Shown: in pieces, positions 15,646 to 24,096 of the stretch
How the letters are laid out: the number at the start of each line of letters is the position of its first letter
How positions within the stretch are numbered: position 1 is the stretch's first letter
Assembly: GCF_014648995.1 (NCBI RefSeq)
Contig: NZ_BMSE01000022.1
Span: forward strand, 81,003 to 145,002
Direction of reading: 5' to 3'
Length of the DNA: 64,000 bases
From: Streptomyces massasporeus
GTDB taxonomy: Bacteria > Actinomycetota > Actinomycetes > Streptomycetales > Streptomycetaceae
Made by a program: the position numbers and the translations under genes
The notes under the pieces: model-generated
The model's database searches: none
What the model was told of the DNA's origin: nothing
The model's input: only the letters and a program-made list of their open reading frames with translations

Positions 15646-18459
15646 TCAGGTGGTCGGCCGGCGGAGCCTGTTCCGCCAGGCGATGAGTGCCTGGAAGGGG
15701 CGAACGCCGTGGACCGCAGCCTTCATCAGCTGCTTGACCGTGCGGAAGCACTGCTCCGGAACCTGGTTCCCGCCCGCGTCCAGGAGTCCCAACACCAGCT
15801 TCGTCAGGCTCGCCCACGCCCAGAACGCGGCGATGACGTGCCCTCCTCGCACGTGCATGACCATGAGCGCGAAGAGAATCCCGACCTCCTGGCCGATCGC
15901 GTTGTCCGGGGGCAGATTGGTCAGGACCCAGGCGTACCCGGCCTTGGTCCTGTCGGCTCGTGGTGCGTCCCGAACGCGTAGGCCCAGGTCTCCGAGTGCT
16001 CTCCCCTCGCACCATGTGTCCTTCTGCTCGCGATAGATGCCGACCGCTCTGACCCGGGCCTCGACCGCCTCCAACCGGCGGCGTCCACATCTCAGCGTCG
16101 TGGCGAGGCGTTCCAGAGCCTCCGCTTCCTTGTGTCTGTCGCCGCGCGCCCGGGCCAGCTCGATCTCACGTTCCTGCACCTCGACGGCCTCCGTGATGCG
16201 CCCAGCCGTACGCAGTGCGATGCCGAGGTTGTTCAGCACCGTGAGCAACAGGCGTTCCTCGTCACGCTCCTCGTGGATGGCCGCCGCGTCCCGGTAAGCC
16301 GCGACGGCCTCCTCGTACCGGCCGAGCTGCTTCAGCTTGTCGCCCAGGGCGTTCAGCGCCACGGACTCCAGCGCGCGGTCGCACACCTTGTGACAGACGG
16401 CCACGAGTCGCTGGTAATTGTCCACCGCCTCTTCCGCGCTCATGTCGCTCACCGACCACAGGTGCTGGAGCGCGATGGCCTGGTGGTGCTCGTCTCCGCG
16501 CTCCTGGTAGAGGACGAGGGCGCGGCGGAAGGTCTCGACGGCCTCGGCGGACCGCTTCATCGCGAACAACGTGTCTCCGAGGCGCATGAGTTGCAGGCCC
16601 TCGGCATGCCAGTCACCCATCGCGGCGAAATGCCGTACGGATTCGTTGAGCACCTCGGTGGCTTCGTCGTACCGGGCTGTCTCGTACAACGTGTCGGCCA
16701 GGCCCATGAGCGCCTTGCCGATGCAGCCCTGGTCGCCGAGTTCCTTGCTGAGAGTCAGGCTCTCCGTATGGGCCTTGACGGCGTCCTCGAACCTCTCGGC
16801 GCACTGCAGCGAGGCCCCGAGGCTGGTCAATGCCGTGGCCTGTCGCATCCGGTCGCCGCGTGTCCGGCTGATGTCCAGGCTCTTTGACGCGGCCTCCACC
16901 GCCTCGTCCACCCTGCCGCAGTCAGGGAGGATCTGGCTCAGGTTGTTCAGGGCGGTGGCCTCACAGCACGGGTGCTCGATCTCGCGGGCACAGTCGACGG
17001 CGAGCCGGGTGACGGTCACGGCGTCGGCGGCATAGCTTCTTCGGCTGAGCAGGAACGGGCGCATCTTCTCCTGGAGGTCCAGTACCGCACGGGGATGTCC
17101 GGTGGCCGCGGCCCGGGCGATGAGCGCCATCAGGTTGGCCCGTTCGTCCTCCAGCCATTGCACGGCGTGTGCGCGGTCCCGGAAGTCGTCCGGCAGGGGC
17201 CCGTCGTCAAAGGTGTGCAGATGCGCGTTCGCCGCCTGCACGAGTTTTTGGCAGTGTTTCAGCAGACGGGTTAAGGCGGCGCTTCGCCACTTGGCGCTGT
17301 CGCTTTCCACCAGCCTGGCCGCGTAGACGCGCAGGAGGTCATGCATGCGCCAGCGTCCCGAGCCCACCGGCTGCTCCGCCAGCAGTCCGGCCCGGGCAAG
17401 CGCGGCCAGGCCGTTCCGCGTCCGGGCGCGCGGCTGTCCCCAGAGTGCCGCCGCCGCGTCCGTGCTGGTGTCCGGGCCGGGATTCAGCGCGAATTGCCGG
17501 AACAACTGGCGGTGGTGCGGAAGCAGCCGCTGGTAGGAGAGGTGGAAAGCCGCCTGGACCGCTGTCGTGTGCCCGCCGTCCTCGTAGCGCAGGACGTCCA
17601 GACGGGTGTGGGCGTCGGCGAGTTCGGCGACGAGTTCGGCGATGGCCCGGCCGGGGTCGGTGGTGAGCAGGGAAGCGGCGATCTGCAGAGCGAGTGGATG
17701 GTGGCCGCAGTGCCCGGCGAGTTCGGCGATCGCGTCGGTCTCCCGCAGCCGTGGATCGTCGGGCCGGGCATGCCTCAGCGCCTCGGCGATCAGGTCCGCC
17801 GCGCCCCGTGGTGGCAGTTCGTCCAGGCCGAACAGCCGGGCCTGGAACGAGGGTCCGGTGAGCAGGTGACGGGAGGTCACCAGCAGTCGGTGTGCGGAGC
17901 GGGCGGGCACGAGGCGTTCGATCTGGGCGGCGCTGGACGCGTCGTCGGCGATCAGCAGGACAGCCCTGCCCTCGTCGGCGAGCCGGTTGAGCGCCGCCTG
18001 GCACAGGCCCGTCTGCTCGTCCGGTGTCACAGCGTCGTCCACGCACAGGGCCCGCGCCAGCGTGCCCATGGCCTCCTCCGCGCCGACCGGACCGGCCGGG
18101 TCGTGCCCCCGCAGGTGGAGGAAGAGGGCACCGCCGGGGAACCACCCCCGCGCCACGGCCTGATGGGCGACATGGAGGGCCAGGGCGGTCTTGCCGATGC
18201 CGGGCAGTCCGGACAGCACCGAGACGACGGGTGTGGCACGCGCCCGGGACGAGGGGGCGAGCAGCGCCAGTACGGCCTCGGCCTCCTTCTCCCGGCCGGC
18301 CAGGTGCGTCGGCTCCGCGGGGAGGCGCAGCATCGGCGTCGGATCCTCGGGGCCCGACGCGCAGACCGTGTTGCCGTCGCCGCTGACCTGGATCACATGG
18401 CCGTGTCCGGATGCCGTGGCGGCCTGGGACCGCGCGGCCCTGCTCCTACCGATCCCCAT
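15646..18459 (-). CDS. STAND (NB-ARC-like) NTPase with TPR repeats
   Basis: A 937-residue signal-transduction ATPase. Residues 10-33 carry a sticky motif SQAATASGHGHVIQVSGDGN. The NTPase module has Walker A GLPGIGKT (84-91), Walker B AVLLIADD (about 166-173) and LLVTSR sensor (about 190), followed by a winged-helix region. Residues 480-850 contain about nine TPR-like repeats, the usual ligand sensor. The C-terminal 70 residues hold two hydrophobic stretches. In this family ligand binding by the TPRs triggers ATP-driven oligomerisation; many relatives act in conflict or stress signalling. Its start overlaps the end of the 2-TM gene at 18446 by 14 bp, so the two are translated from one message. 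No obvious effector domain is present, unlike defence-type STANDs. Confidence 0.9.
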   Translation of the reverse strand: MGIGRSRAARSQAATASGHGHVIQVSGDGNTVCASGPEDPTPMLRLPAEPTHLAGREKEAEAVLALLAPSSRARATPVVSVLSGLPGIGKTALALHVAHQAVARGWFPGGALFLHLRGHDPAGPVGAEEAMGTLARALCVDDAVTPDEQTGLCQAALNRLADEGRAVLLIADDASSAAQIERLVPARSAHRLLVTSRHLLTGPSFQARLFGLDELPPRGAADLIAEALRHARPDDPRLRETDAIAELAGHCGHHPLALQIAASLLTTDPGRAIAELVAELADAHTRLDVLRYEDGGHTTAVQAAFHLSYQRLLPHHRQLFRQFALNPGPDTSTDAAAALWGQPRARTRNGLAALARAGLLAEQPVGSGRWRMHDLLRVYAARLVESDSAKWRSAALTRLLKHCQKLVQAANAHLHTFDDGPLPDDFRDRAHAVQWLEDERANLMALIARAAATGHPRAVLDLQEKMRPFLLSRRSYAADAVTVTRLAVDCAREIEHPCCEATALNNLSQILPDCGRVDEAVEAASKSLDISRTRGDRMRQATALTSLGASLQCAERFEDAVKAHTESLTLSKELGDQGCIGKALMGLADTLYETARYDEATEVLNESVRHFAAMGDWHAEGLQLMRLGDTLFAMKRSAEAVETFRRALVLYQERGDEHHQAIALQHLWSVSDMSAEEAVDNYQRLVAVCHKVCDRALESVALNALGDKLKQLGRYEEAVAAYRDAAAIHEERDEERLLLTVLNNLGIALRTAGRITEAVEVQEREIELARARGDRHKEAEALERLATTLRCGRRRLEAVEARVRAVGIYREQKDTWCEGRALGDLGLRVRDAPRADRTKAGYAWVLTNLPPDNAIGQEVGILFALMVMHVRGGHVIAAFWAWASLTKLVLGLLDAGGNQVPEQCFRTVKQLMKAAVHGVRPFQALIAWRNRLRRPTT

Positions 18460-18907
18460 GTACGGGACCTGTCGTGCCGTCGCTTCCGCCGACCTGGGTG
18501 ATGCCGGCCCGGCCCGATGCCGTCGCGCGCTGCGTCACCCTGTCGGGGCGCTCCTCGGGACCGGCGTGTCCGGGATCTCGGTGCCCTGCGATCTGTGTGA
18601 CCCTGCCGGCGTCCGACGCCGTCGCACTCTGCCGCACCTGGATTCCGGACCGGGGCGGGCCTGAGGTCTGCGGGGAGCGGTTGTCCGTGGCAACGGTGCC
18701 GGGTCGCCCCCTGTCCCCCGCCCACCAGGCCGCCGCCGCTCCGACCAGCGTGGTCACCGTGGCCGCGAACGTCGTCGCCACCAGCCATCGGTCGGCCTCC
18801 GCTCTGGGCAAGAAGCCGAATGGTGCGGCCCGGGCCGACCACAGACAGATCACGAACGAGCCCGCCCCCGCGAACACCGTGACGGCCCAACGCCTTGCGC
18901 GCTGCAT
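18446..18907 (-). CDS. Two-TM protein carrying the ATAS/Q-x-G motif shared with the STAND protein
   Basis: A 153-residue protein: two membrane spans (about residues 7-25 and 41-64), then a hydrophilic tail containing two copies of a motif also present at the N-terminus of the overlapping STAND gene product. Copy 1 is QSATASDAGRVTQIAG (91-106), copy 2 is QRATASGRAGITQVGG (125-140). The ATG at 18907 follows AAGGGGGG. It probably anchors or localises the STAND protein at the membrane through homotypic motif contacts; this is inferred from the shared motif and the overlapping genes. No named family recognised. Confidence 0.75.
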   Translation of the reverse strand: MQRARRWAVTVFAGAGSFVICLWSARAAPFGFLPRAEADRWLVATTFAATVTTLVGAAAAWWAGDRGRPGTVATDNRSPQTSGPPRSGIQVRQSATASDAGRVTQIAGHRDPGHAGPEERPDRVTQRATASGRAGITQVGGSDGTTGPVHGDR

Positions 18908-19233
18908 GCGTCCCCCCTTGTCTCGACGCGTGATGTCAGAGGTACAGACGGAAACGAGTCGCCCGGAGCAAAACGTGGAAAGCAGGGACAGATGCTCGCG
19001 CTTCGGCTACCGCATGCAACGAGGGGCTTTCCCAGGCAGGGGAGCAACGGCCCCGGGCCGGTCCGGAAGGATCTCAATTTCCCTCGGCCGTACGTCAGTT
19101 GCGGACCGGCACCCGCGGGCATAGGCATAGACCTTTTCATGATCACGGGCTAGGCTCTGCCGCGCGTATCCGAGAGCGCTCTCAAGCTCTGCTGTTCCAC
19201 CCCCACCCTGCTGGAACAACGAAGGGGCACCCC
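18908..19233. promoter_or_regulatory. Divergent promoter region, STAND unit versus secreted protease
   Basis: A 326-bp gap. On the plus strand TTGCGG (19095-19100) is followed after 17 bp by TAGGCA (19118-19123), a fair promoter for the protease gene. A LacI/CebR-like palindrome lies further down at 19171-19184. I see no gene here. Confidence 0.45.
19171..19184. promoter_or_regulatory. CebR-like palindrome upstream of the protease gene
   Basis: CGAGAGCGCTCTCA contains a perfect 12-bp palindrome GAGAGCGCTCTC and matches the cellobiose-regulator box TGGGAGCGCTCCCA at 11 of 14 positions. It sits 50 bp before the start codon, downstream of the probable promoter, a blocking position for a LacI-family repressor. 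Confidence 0.5.
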
Positions 19234-20382
19234 TTGAGACGCACCACAACCCTGCGCACCGGACTGTCCGCACTGCTGCTGCTCGGCACCTGGGCGACCG
19301 CCGCCGCCCTGCCGGCCGCCGCCGACACTCCCCCGCGCTCCACCGGAGCACCGGCCTCCTCGGCACTCCTCTCCGCGATGCAGCGCGACTTGGGGCTGAC
19401 CCGGGACGAGGCCGAAGCGCGCCTGGCCGCGGAGAAGACCGCGACGGCCGTCGCACACAAGGCGCGGAACGCCGCCGGTTCGGCCTACGGCGGCTCCTGG
19501 TACGACGCCGGCAGCGGCAAACTCGCCGTCGCCGTGACCCGCGCCGCACACGCCGATGCGGTACGGGCGACCGGCGCGACCGTGCGGCTCGTGCGGTTCA
19601 GCGCGCGGCAGCTCGACGCGGCGAAGAAGGGCATCGATGCGCTGTCCGCGCCCGCCGGAGTCGGGAGTTGGCACGTGGATCCGAAGGCCAACAAGGTCGT
19701 CGTGGACGTCGTCGCCGCGCACCGGGACGACAACGATGTCCGGGCCTTCCTCTCCCGAGCCCGCGAGGCCGGTCCCGTCACAGTGCGGGAGACCCCGGCC
19801 GCACCGCATACCTTCGCCGCCGGCACCGTGGGCGGCGACCCGTACTACACCGGCAACGTCCGCTGCTCCATCGGCTTCTCCGTGCACGGCGGCTTCGTCA
19901 CCGCCGGGCACTGCGGCTCGCCGAGTGCGGCGGTGTACGGCTGGGACCGGTCGTACATCGGCAACTTCCAGGGATCGTCGTTCCCGGGCAACGACTACGC
20001 CTGGGTGCACGTGGGCAGCGGCTGGTGGACCGTGCCGGTCGTGCTCGGCTGGGGCACGGTTCCCGACCAGCTCGTCCGCGGCTCCGCCGAAGCGCCGGTG
20101 GGTGCCTCCGTCTGCCGTTCCGGTTCCACCACGCACTGGCACTGCGGCACCGTGCTGGCGAAGAACGAGACGGTGAACTACAGCCAGGGCGCCGTCCACC
20201 AGATGACGAAGACGAGCGTCTGCGCCGAGCCCGGTGACAGCGGCGGCTCCTTCATCAGCGGCGACCAGGCCCAGGGAGTCACCTCCGGCGGCTGGGGCAA
20301 CTGCGGCAGCGGCGGGGAGACCTGGCACCAGCCGGTCAACGAGATCCTCAACCGGTACGGGCTGCGGCTGCACACGGCCTGA
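19234..20382 (+). CDS. Secreted streptogrisin-type serine protease (S1E) with pro-region
   Basis: Extracellular chymotrypsin-fold protease made as a preproprotein of 382 residues. The TTG at 19234 lies 6 nt after AAGGGG. A Sec signal peptide ends near residue 30 (AAAD), an alpha-lytic-type pro-domain spans about 45-195, and the mature enzyme begins near TVGGDPYY (about 199). The catalytic triad is visible: His in TAGHCG (about 226), Asp in GNDYAW (about 254) and Ser in PGDSGGS (about 336). Cysteines RCSIG/GHCG, VCRSG/WHCG and VCAEP/GNCG are placed for the three usual disulfides. It degrades extracellular protein; the pro-domain acts as folding chaperone and is cut off. The CebR-like box suggests control by carbon source. 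Confidence 0.95.
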   Translation: MRRTTTLRTGLSALLLLGTWATAAALPAAADTPPRSTGAPASSALLSAMQRDLGLTRDEAEARLAAEKTATAVAHKARNAAGSAYGGSWYDAGSGKLAVAVTRAAHADAVRATGATVRLVRFSARQLDAAKKGIDALSAPAGVGSWHVDPKANKVVVDVVAAHRDDNDVRAFLSRAREAGPVTVRETPAAPHTFAAGTVGGDPYYTGNVRCSIGFSVHGGFVTAGHCGSPSAAVYGWDRSYIGNFQGSSFPGNDYAWVHVGSGWWTVPVVLGWGTVPDQLVRGSAEAPVGASVCRSGSTTHWHCGTVLAKNETVNYSQGAVHQMTKTSVCAEPGDSGGSFISGDQAQGVTSGGWGNCGSGGETWHQPVNEILNRYGLRLHTA

Positions 20383-20403
20383 CCACTGATCAGCACACCG
20401 AGC

Positions 20404-20438
20404 GGGCGCCGTCTCCGCCACTTCGGCCGACGGCGCCC
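20404..20438 (+). terminator. Terminator hairpin of the protease gene
   Basis: GGGCGCCGTC at 20404-20413 pairs perfectly with GACGGCGCCC at 20429-20438 around a 15-nt loop, 22 bp past the stop codon. Confidence 0.75.
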
Positions 20439-20576
20439 ACCCGGACGCCCGCTGGATACCGGGCGGGCTCACCGAGATGCCGGTGACCGGCAGGTGGGTG
20501 ACGAGCCTCCCGACTCGCACCGTCAGTCGTCCAGCTCGGGACGTAGAGCACGGGGCCAGGACGGCTCCGGGGGGCT

Positions 20577-21342
20577 TCACATCGGGTCGGGCAGGTGCAG
20601 GGGCAGGAGCGCGAGTTCGGCCGGGTCGACCACCGCGGTGATCTCGGTGATGAGGCCGTCGGCGACGGTGAAGGCGAGGGGGGAGAGCGGAGCGCCGTCC
20701 TCGTTCCAGGAGATGACGCCAGGGCGGCCGTTGACCGTCACGGCTCGTCCTCGTGCCGCGCTGCCGGCCACGCGCGCGCGGGTTGCGATCTCGGTGGCCC
20801 CGAGCGTGACGAACATGCCGGCCGGGGCGCGGTGAGTTTCACGTCGGGGTGCAGGACCCGCAGCAGCTCCTCGAACCGGCCGTCGCGGGCCGCGGCCAGG
20901 AAGGCCTGCGCCACTTCGCGTTGCTGCCGTCCGGTACTCGCGGGCTGGCGGGCGTCCCGTATCTTCCGGCGGGCGCGGCTGGCGGGCATCTTGGTCGCGT
21001 CGGCGGGCTTGCCGAGGATGGTGCCGATCTCGCTGAAGGGCACGGCGAACACGTCGTGCAGCACGAACACCAGTCGTTCGTCGGCGCGCAGCGGGTCGGG
21101 GCGGGGACCGTGACCAGCGCGAGGCCGACGGAGTCCCCGAGTGCCACGAGATCCTCCGGGGCGGGAGCGTCGTCGAGTCGCACGGTGAACTCGGACGGCT
21201 GGTCCTCGAGAGCGACTTCCCGGCGCGTACGGCCGGACCGCAGGACATCGAGGCTGATGCGGCCGACCACGGTGGTCGGCCGGCCGCCGAGATTGCCGAT
21301 GATGTCGGCGTCCTGGCGGGCCGGACGCAGCCACGCCTCCGG
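20577..21342 (-). pseudogene. Broken ECF41-type sigma factor (SigJ-like with SnoaL-like tail)
   Basis: Three pieces of one protein lie in three frames on the minus strand. Piece 1 (about 21342-21115) reads EAWLRPARQDADIIGNLGG and continues through sigma region 2; piece 2 (about 21110-20832) reads ERLVFVLHDVFAVPFSEIG, sigma region 4, then the start of the SnoaL-like domain; piece 3 (about 20830-20577) reads MFVTLGATEIATRARV to the stop, the rest of the SnoaL-like domain. Two frameshifts, near 21110 and 20830, separate them, and the first 45 or so residues of region 2 are missing. ECF41 sigma factors normally pair with a DoxX- or carboxymuconolactone-type gene, which is absent. A sequencing artefact would need two independent errors plus the missing start. 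Confidence 0.82.
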
Positions 21343-21446
21343 TGCACGTGTCCCGGCGCGAACCCCCGCTGCGGGCCCGGCCACAGTACGGCTCCTTCAC
21401 CCTCCCGGACGGTGCCGAACCTGTCATTCCGTGGTGCAGTCGGGTC

Positions 21447-21818
21447 ATGGCATCTCCGCCCGCGCACGACCAGGGCTCCCCGACGCCTGCCCGGCGTGAA
21501 CGCCCTTCCCGACTGATCGATGTCGGCGTTGCCGTGCTGCTCCTGGTCGCGGACGCGGTCATCGTCGTCTTCGCCGGGTTGCTGCTCGTCGCGGTCGGCA
21601 TGGGGACCGCCCACGCGCCGCATTCCTCGCGCCCCGTGCAGTCGAGCGACACCCCCGTCCTGGTCTGGTTCGTCGTCTGGGGCGTGCCGGCCGTGGCGGC
21701 GGTCGGCGCCGTCGTGCATGCCCGACTGAGGATGCCCGTGACGGCCGTGGTGCAGAGCCTGTTCACACTCGTCTGCGGGCTCATGGCCGTCGCCTGGACG
21801 CGCATGCTGCTGTCCTAG
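21447..21818 (+). CDS. Small three-span membrane protein, hypothetical
   Basis: A 123-residue protein with a hydrophilic N-terminus and about three membrane spans (VGVAVLLLVADAVIVVFAGL, VLVWFVVWGVPAVAAVGAVV and SLFTLVCGLMAVAW). The ATG at 21447 has only a weak GGGT before it, so the start is uncertain. No family named. It faces the broken sigma gene head to head, so its promoter may lie inside the dead gene. Confidence 0.6.
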   Translation: MASPPAHDQGSPTPARRERPSRLIDVGVAVLLLVADAVIVVFAGLLLVAVGMGTAHAPHSSRPVQSSDTPVLVWFVVWGVPAVAAVGAVVHARLRMPVTAVVQSLFTLVCGLMAVAWTRMLLS

Positions 21819-21897
21819 GCCGGCACCGGAACCAAGATCGATTGTCAGTGGTGGGTGAGAGGATTGGAGCATCAAGTCGGAACAAGGGGGAGCTGTG

Positions 21898-22938
21898 ATG
21901 TCCGGAACCCAGAATTACATCAATCACGTTGCTCTAGTGCTGGATGCGAGCTCGTCGATGTCGCACCTGAGCCGGAAAGTCGTCGACGTCGCCGACCAGC
22001 AGATCGCCTATCTCGCGCGCCGTTCCAGGGAATTGGACCAGGAAACCCGCGTCACGGTGTACGTCTTCGCCGACAAGGTGGAGTGCGTCATCTACGACAA
22101 GGACGTGCTGCGCATGCCGTCGCTGAAGCAGCTCTACCGGACCGGTGGAATGACGGCCCTCCTTGCGGCCGCGCTGAAGTCGCAGCGGGAGCTGGCTCAG
22201 ACGGCCCAACTGTACGGCGACCACAGTTTCCTGACGTTCGTGCTCACCGACGGGCAGGAGAACGCGAGCCACCGCTGCCCGGACGCCCCCGTCAGGAATC
22301 CACGCCAACTGGTCCAGGCCGTGGCCGAGATGATCGAGCGGCAGCAGGACAACTGGACGCTGGCCGTGCTGGTGCCCGACCAGATGGGCAAGCGGGAGGC
22401 CATGCAGTGCGGCTTCCCCAAGGACAACATCGCCATATGGGACGCCACCAGCACGCAGGGCCTGGAGGAGGCCGGGCAGGTCATCCGGCAGGCCACGGAG
22501 AACTTCATGGTGGGCCGCACCCAGGGCATCCGGGGATCGCGTGCGGTGTTCTCCACCGGGGCGGAAGCGGTCAACGAGGACACCATCAAGGCGGCCGGCC
22601 TCACCCCGGTCGATCCGTCGACGTACCAGTTGATCCCGGTGGCCCGCGATGCGGGTATCAAGGAGTGGGTCGTCGAATGCGGACACACCTATCGGACCGG
22701 TGGGGCGTTCTACGAGCTCAGCAAGTCGGAGAAAGTCCAGGCGCAAAAGCAGATCGCGGTGCTGGAAAAGAAGACGGACCGCGTCTATACGGGGCCCGAG
22801 GCCCGATCCCTGCTCGGCCTGCCTGACACGGAAGTCCGCGTCAAGCCGGACCACAACGACCACTTCACCATTTTCGTGCAGAGCACCAGCGTCAACCGGA
22901 AACTCGTCCCCAACACGCGGCTGCTGCTCATGCTGTGA
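21898..22938 (+). CDS. von Willebrand factor A domain protein
   Basis: A 346-residue cytoplasmic protein. Residues 12-200 form a vWA domain with a complete metal-ion site: DASSS (about 18-22), the threonine in TGGMT and the aspartate in TDGQEN. Such domains bind protein partners through Mg. The C-terminal region (about 210-346) has a zinc-free, basic helix and a final conserved-looking segment VYTGPEARSLLGLP then FTIFVQSTSVNRKL. The ATG at 21898 lies 5 nt after GGGGGAG; the GTG directly before it is less well placed. It has no signal peptide or membrane span and no neighbouring AAA (MoxR-like) partner. Role unknown; similar stand-alone vWA proteins are found near tellurite or conflict loci. 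Confidence 0.85.
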   Translation: MSGTQNYINHVALVLDASSSMSHLSRKVVDVADQQIAYLARRSRELDQETRVTVYVFADKVECVIYDKDVLRMPSLKQLYRTGGMTALLAAALKSQRELAQTAQLYGDHSFLTFVLTDGQENASHRCPDAPVRNPRQLVQAVAEMIERQQDNWTLAVLVPDQMGKREAMQCGFPKDNIAIWDATSTQGLEEAGQVIRQATENFMVGRTQGIRGSRAVFSTGAEAVNEDTIKAAGLTPVDPSTYQLIPVARDAGIKEWVVECGHTYRTGGAFYELSKSEKVQAQKQIAVLEKKTDRVYTGPEARSLLGLPDTEVRVKPDHNDHFTIFVQSTSVNRKLVPNTRLLLML

Positions 22939-23031
22939 CCATTCATGAAGCCGATGGGGTGCCGGAGGCTTCGCCGCCCCGGCTTCCCATCACGAGTCCG
23001 TTCCACGGCACCGTCGGCACGTCATGTTCGT

Positions 23032-24096
23032 TCAGCGCATGGCCGGCGACAGACCGAGTTCCCGCTCACCGAGCGGGGTGAAGAAGCGCTCGACATCGGC
23101 GTCGGTGACCTCGCCCAGGGTCTTCGGTGACCAGCGCGGCCTGCGGTCCTTGTCGACGACCTGGGCGCGGATTCCCTCCACCAGGTCGGGTGTGTCCAGG
23201 ACCGCGCAGGAGACGCGGTACTCCTGGTTCAGGACCAGCTCCAGCGTGCCGAGCTTCCGAGCGCGGCGCAGGGAGGCGAGGGTGACCTTCAGGGCGGTCG
23301 GCGACTTGGCAAGCAAGGTCTCCGCGGCCTCCTTCGTGTCGGGGTCGCCGTGTGCGAGCAGCCGGCGCACGATCTCCTCGACGGTGTCGGCGGCGTAGCA
23401 GGCGTCGATCCAGTCGCCCCGGGCGGCCAGAGCGCCCTCCTCGGGGGTCCGCACGGAGCCGGCCAGGGCCTCCCCCACGGGCGACTCGGCAAGGGCGTCC
23501 AGGAGATCCGGCAGTGCGGCCGTCGGCACGTAGTGATCGGCGAGCCCGCACAACAGCGCGTCGGCGGCGCCGATCTGAGCGCCCGTCAGGGCGAGATGGG
23601 TGCCCAGCTCCCCCGGGACCTCGGCGAGCAGGTGGGTGCCGCCCACGTCCGGCACGAAGCCGATGCCGGTCTCCGGCATGGCGACCCGGGACCGCTCGGT
23701 GACGATACGGACGCTGCCGTGGGCCGAGACACCGACACCCCCGCCCATCACGATGCCGTCCATCACGGCGACGTACGGCTTGGGCCAGCGGGCGATGCGG
23801 GCGTTGAGGCGGTATTCGTCGCGCCAGAACGCGGCGGTGGCCGTGCCGTCACCGTCACGGGCGTCGTCGTGGATGGCGCGGATGTCACCGCCGGCACACA
23901 GGCCGCGCTCCCCCGCGCCGGTGATGACGACGGTCTCCACCGCGGGGTCCCGTTCCCAGGCGGTGAGCGCCTCGTCGATGCGGCGGACCATGGTGTGGGT
24001 GAGGGCGTTGAGTGCGCGAGGCCGGTTGAGCGTGATGCGGGCGGTGCGCCCCTGGGTGTGGAAGAGGACGGGTTCGCATTCTTCGGGTCGGCTCAT
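23032..24096 (-). CDS. 3-hydroxyisobutyryl-CoA hydrolase / enoyl-CoA hydratase-like protein
   Basis: Crotonase-fold enzyme of 354 residues, by length and tail most like 3-hydroxyisobutyryl-CoA hydrolase of valine breakdown. Oxyanion-hole motifs are visible: GERGLCAGGDIRA and DGIVMGGGVGVSAHG, followed by MPETGIGFVPDVGGTHLLA, where the Glu is the expected catalytic residue. The C-terminal helical extension (about residues 240-350) is the part that separates the hydrolases from ordinary 260-residue hydratases. The ATG at 24096 follows GGGGGAGGGG by 5 nt and overlaps the stop of the ComB-like gene (ATGA), so the two are translationally coupled. Acyl-CoA specificity is inferred. Confidence 0.88.
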   Translation of the reverse strand: MSRPEECEPVLFHTQGRTARITLNRPRALNALTHTMVRRIDEALTAWERDPAVETVVITGAGERGLCAGGDIRAIHDDARDGDGTATAAFWRDEYRLNARIARWPKPYVAVMDGIVMGGGVGVSAHGSVRIVTERSRVAMPETGIGFVPDVGGTHLLAEVPGELGTHLALTGAQIGAADALLCGLADHYVPTAALPDLLDALAESPVGEALAGSVRTPEEGALAARGDWIDACYAADTVEEIVRRLLAHGDPDTKEAAETLLAKSPTALKVTLASLRRARKLGTLELVLNQEYRVSCAVLDTPDLVEGIRAQVVDKDRRPRWSPKTLGEVTDADVERFFTPLGERELGLSPAMR

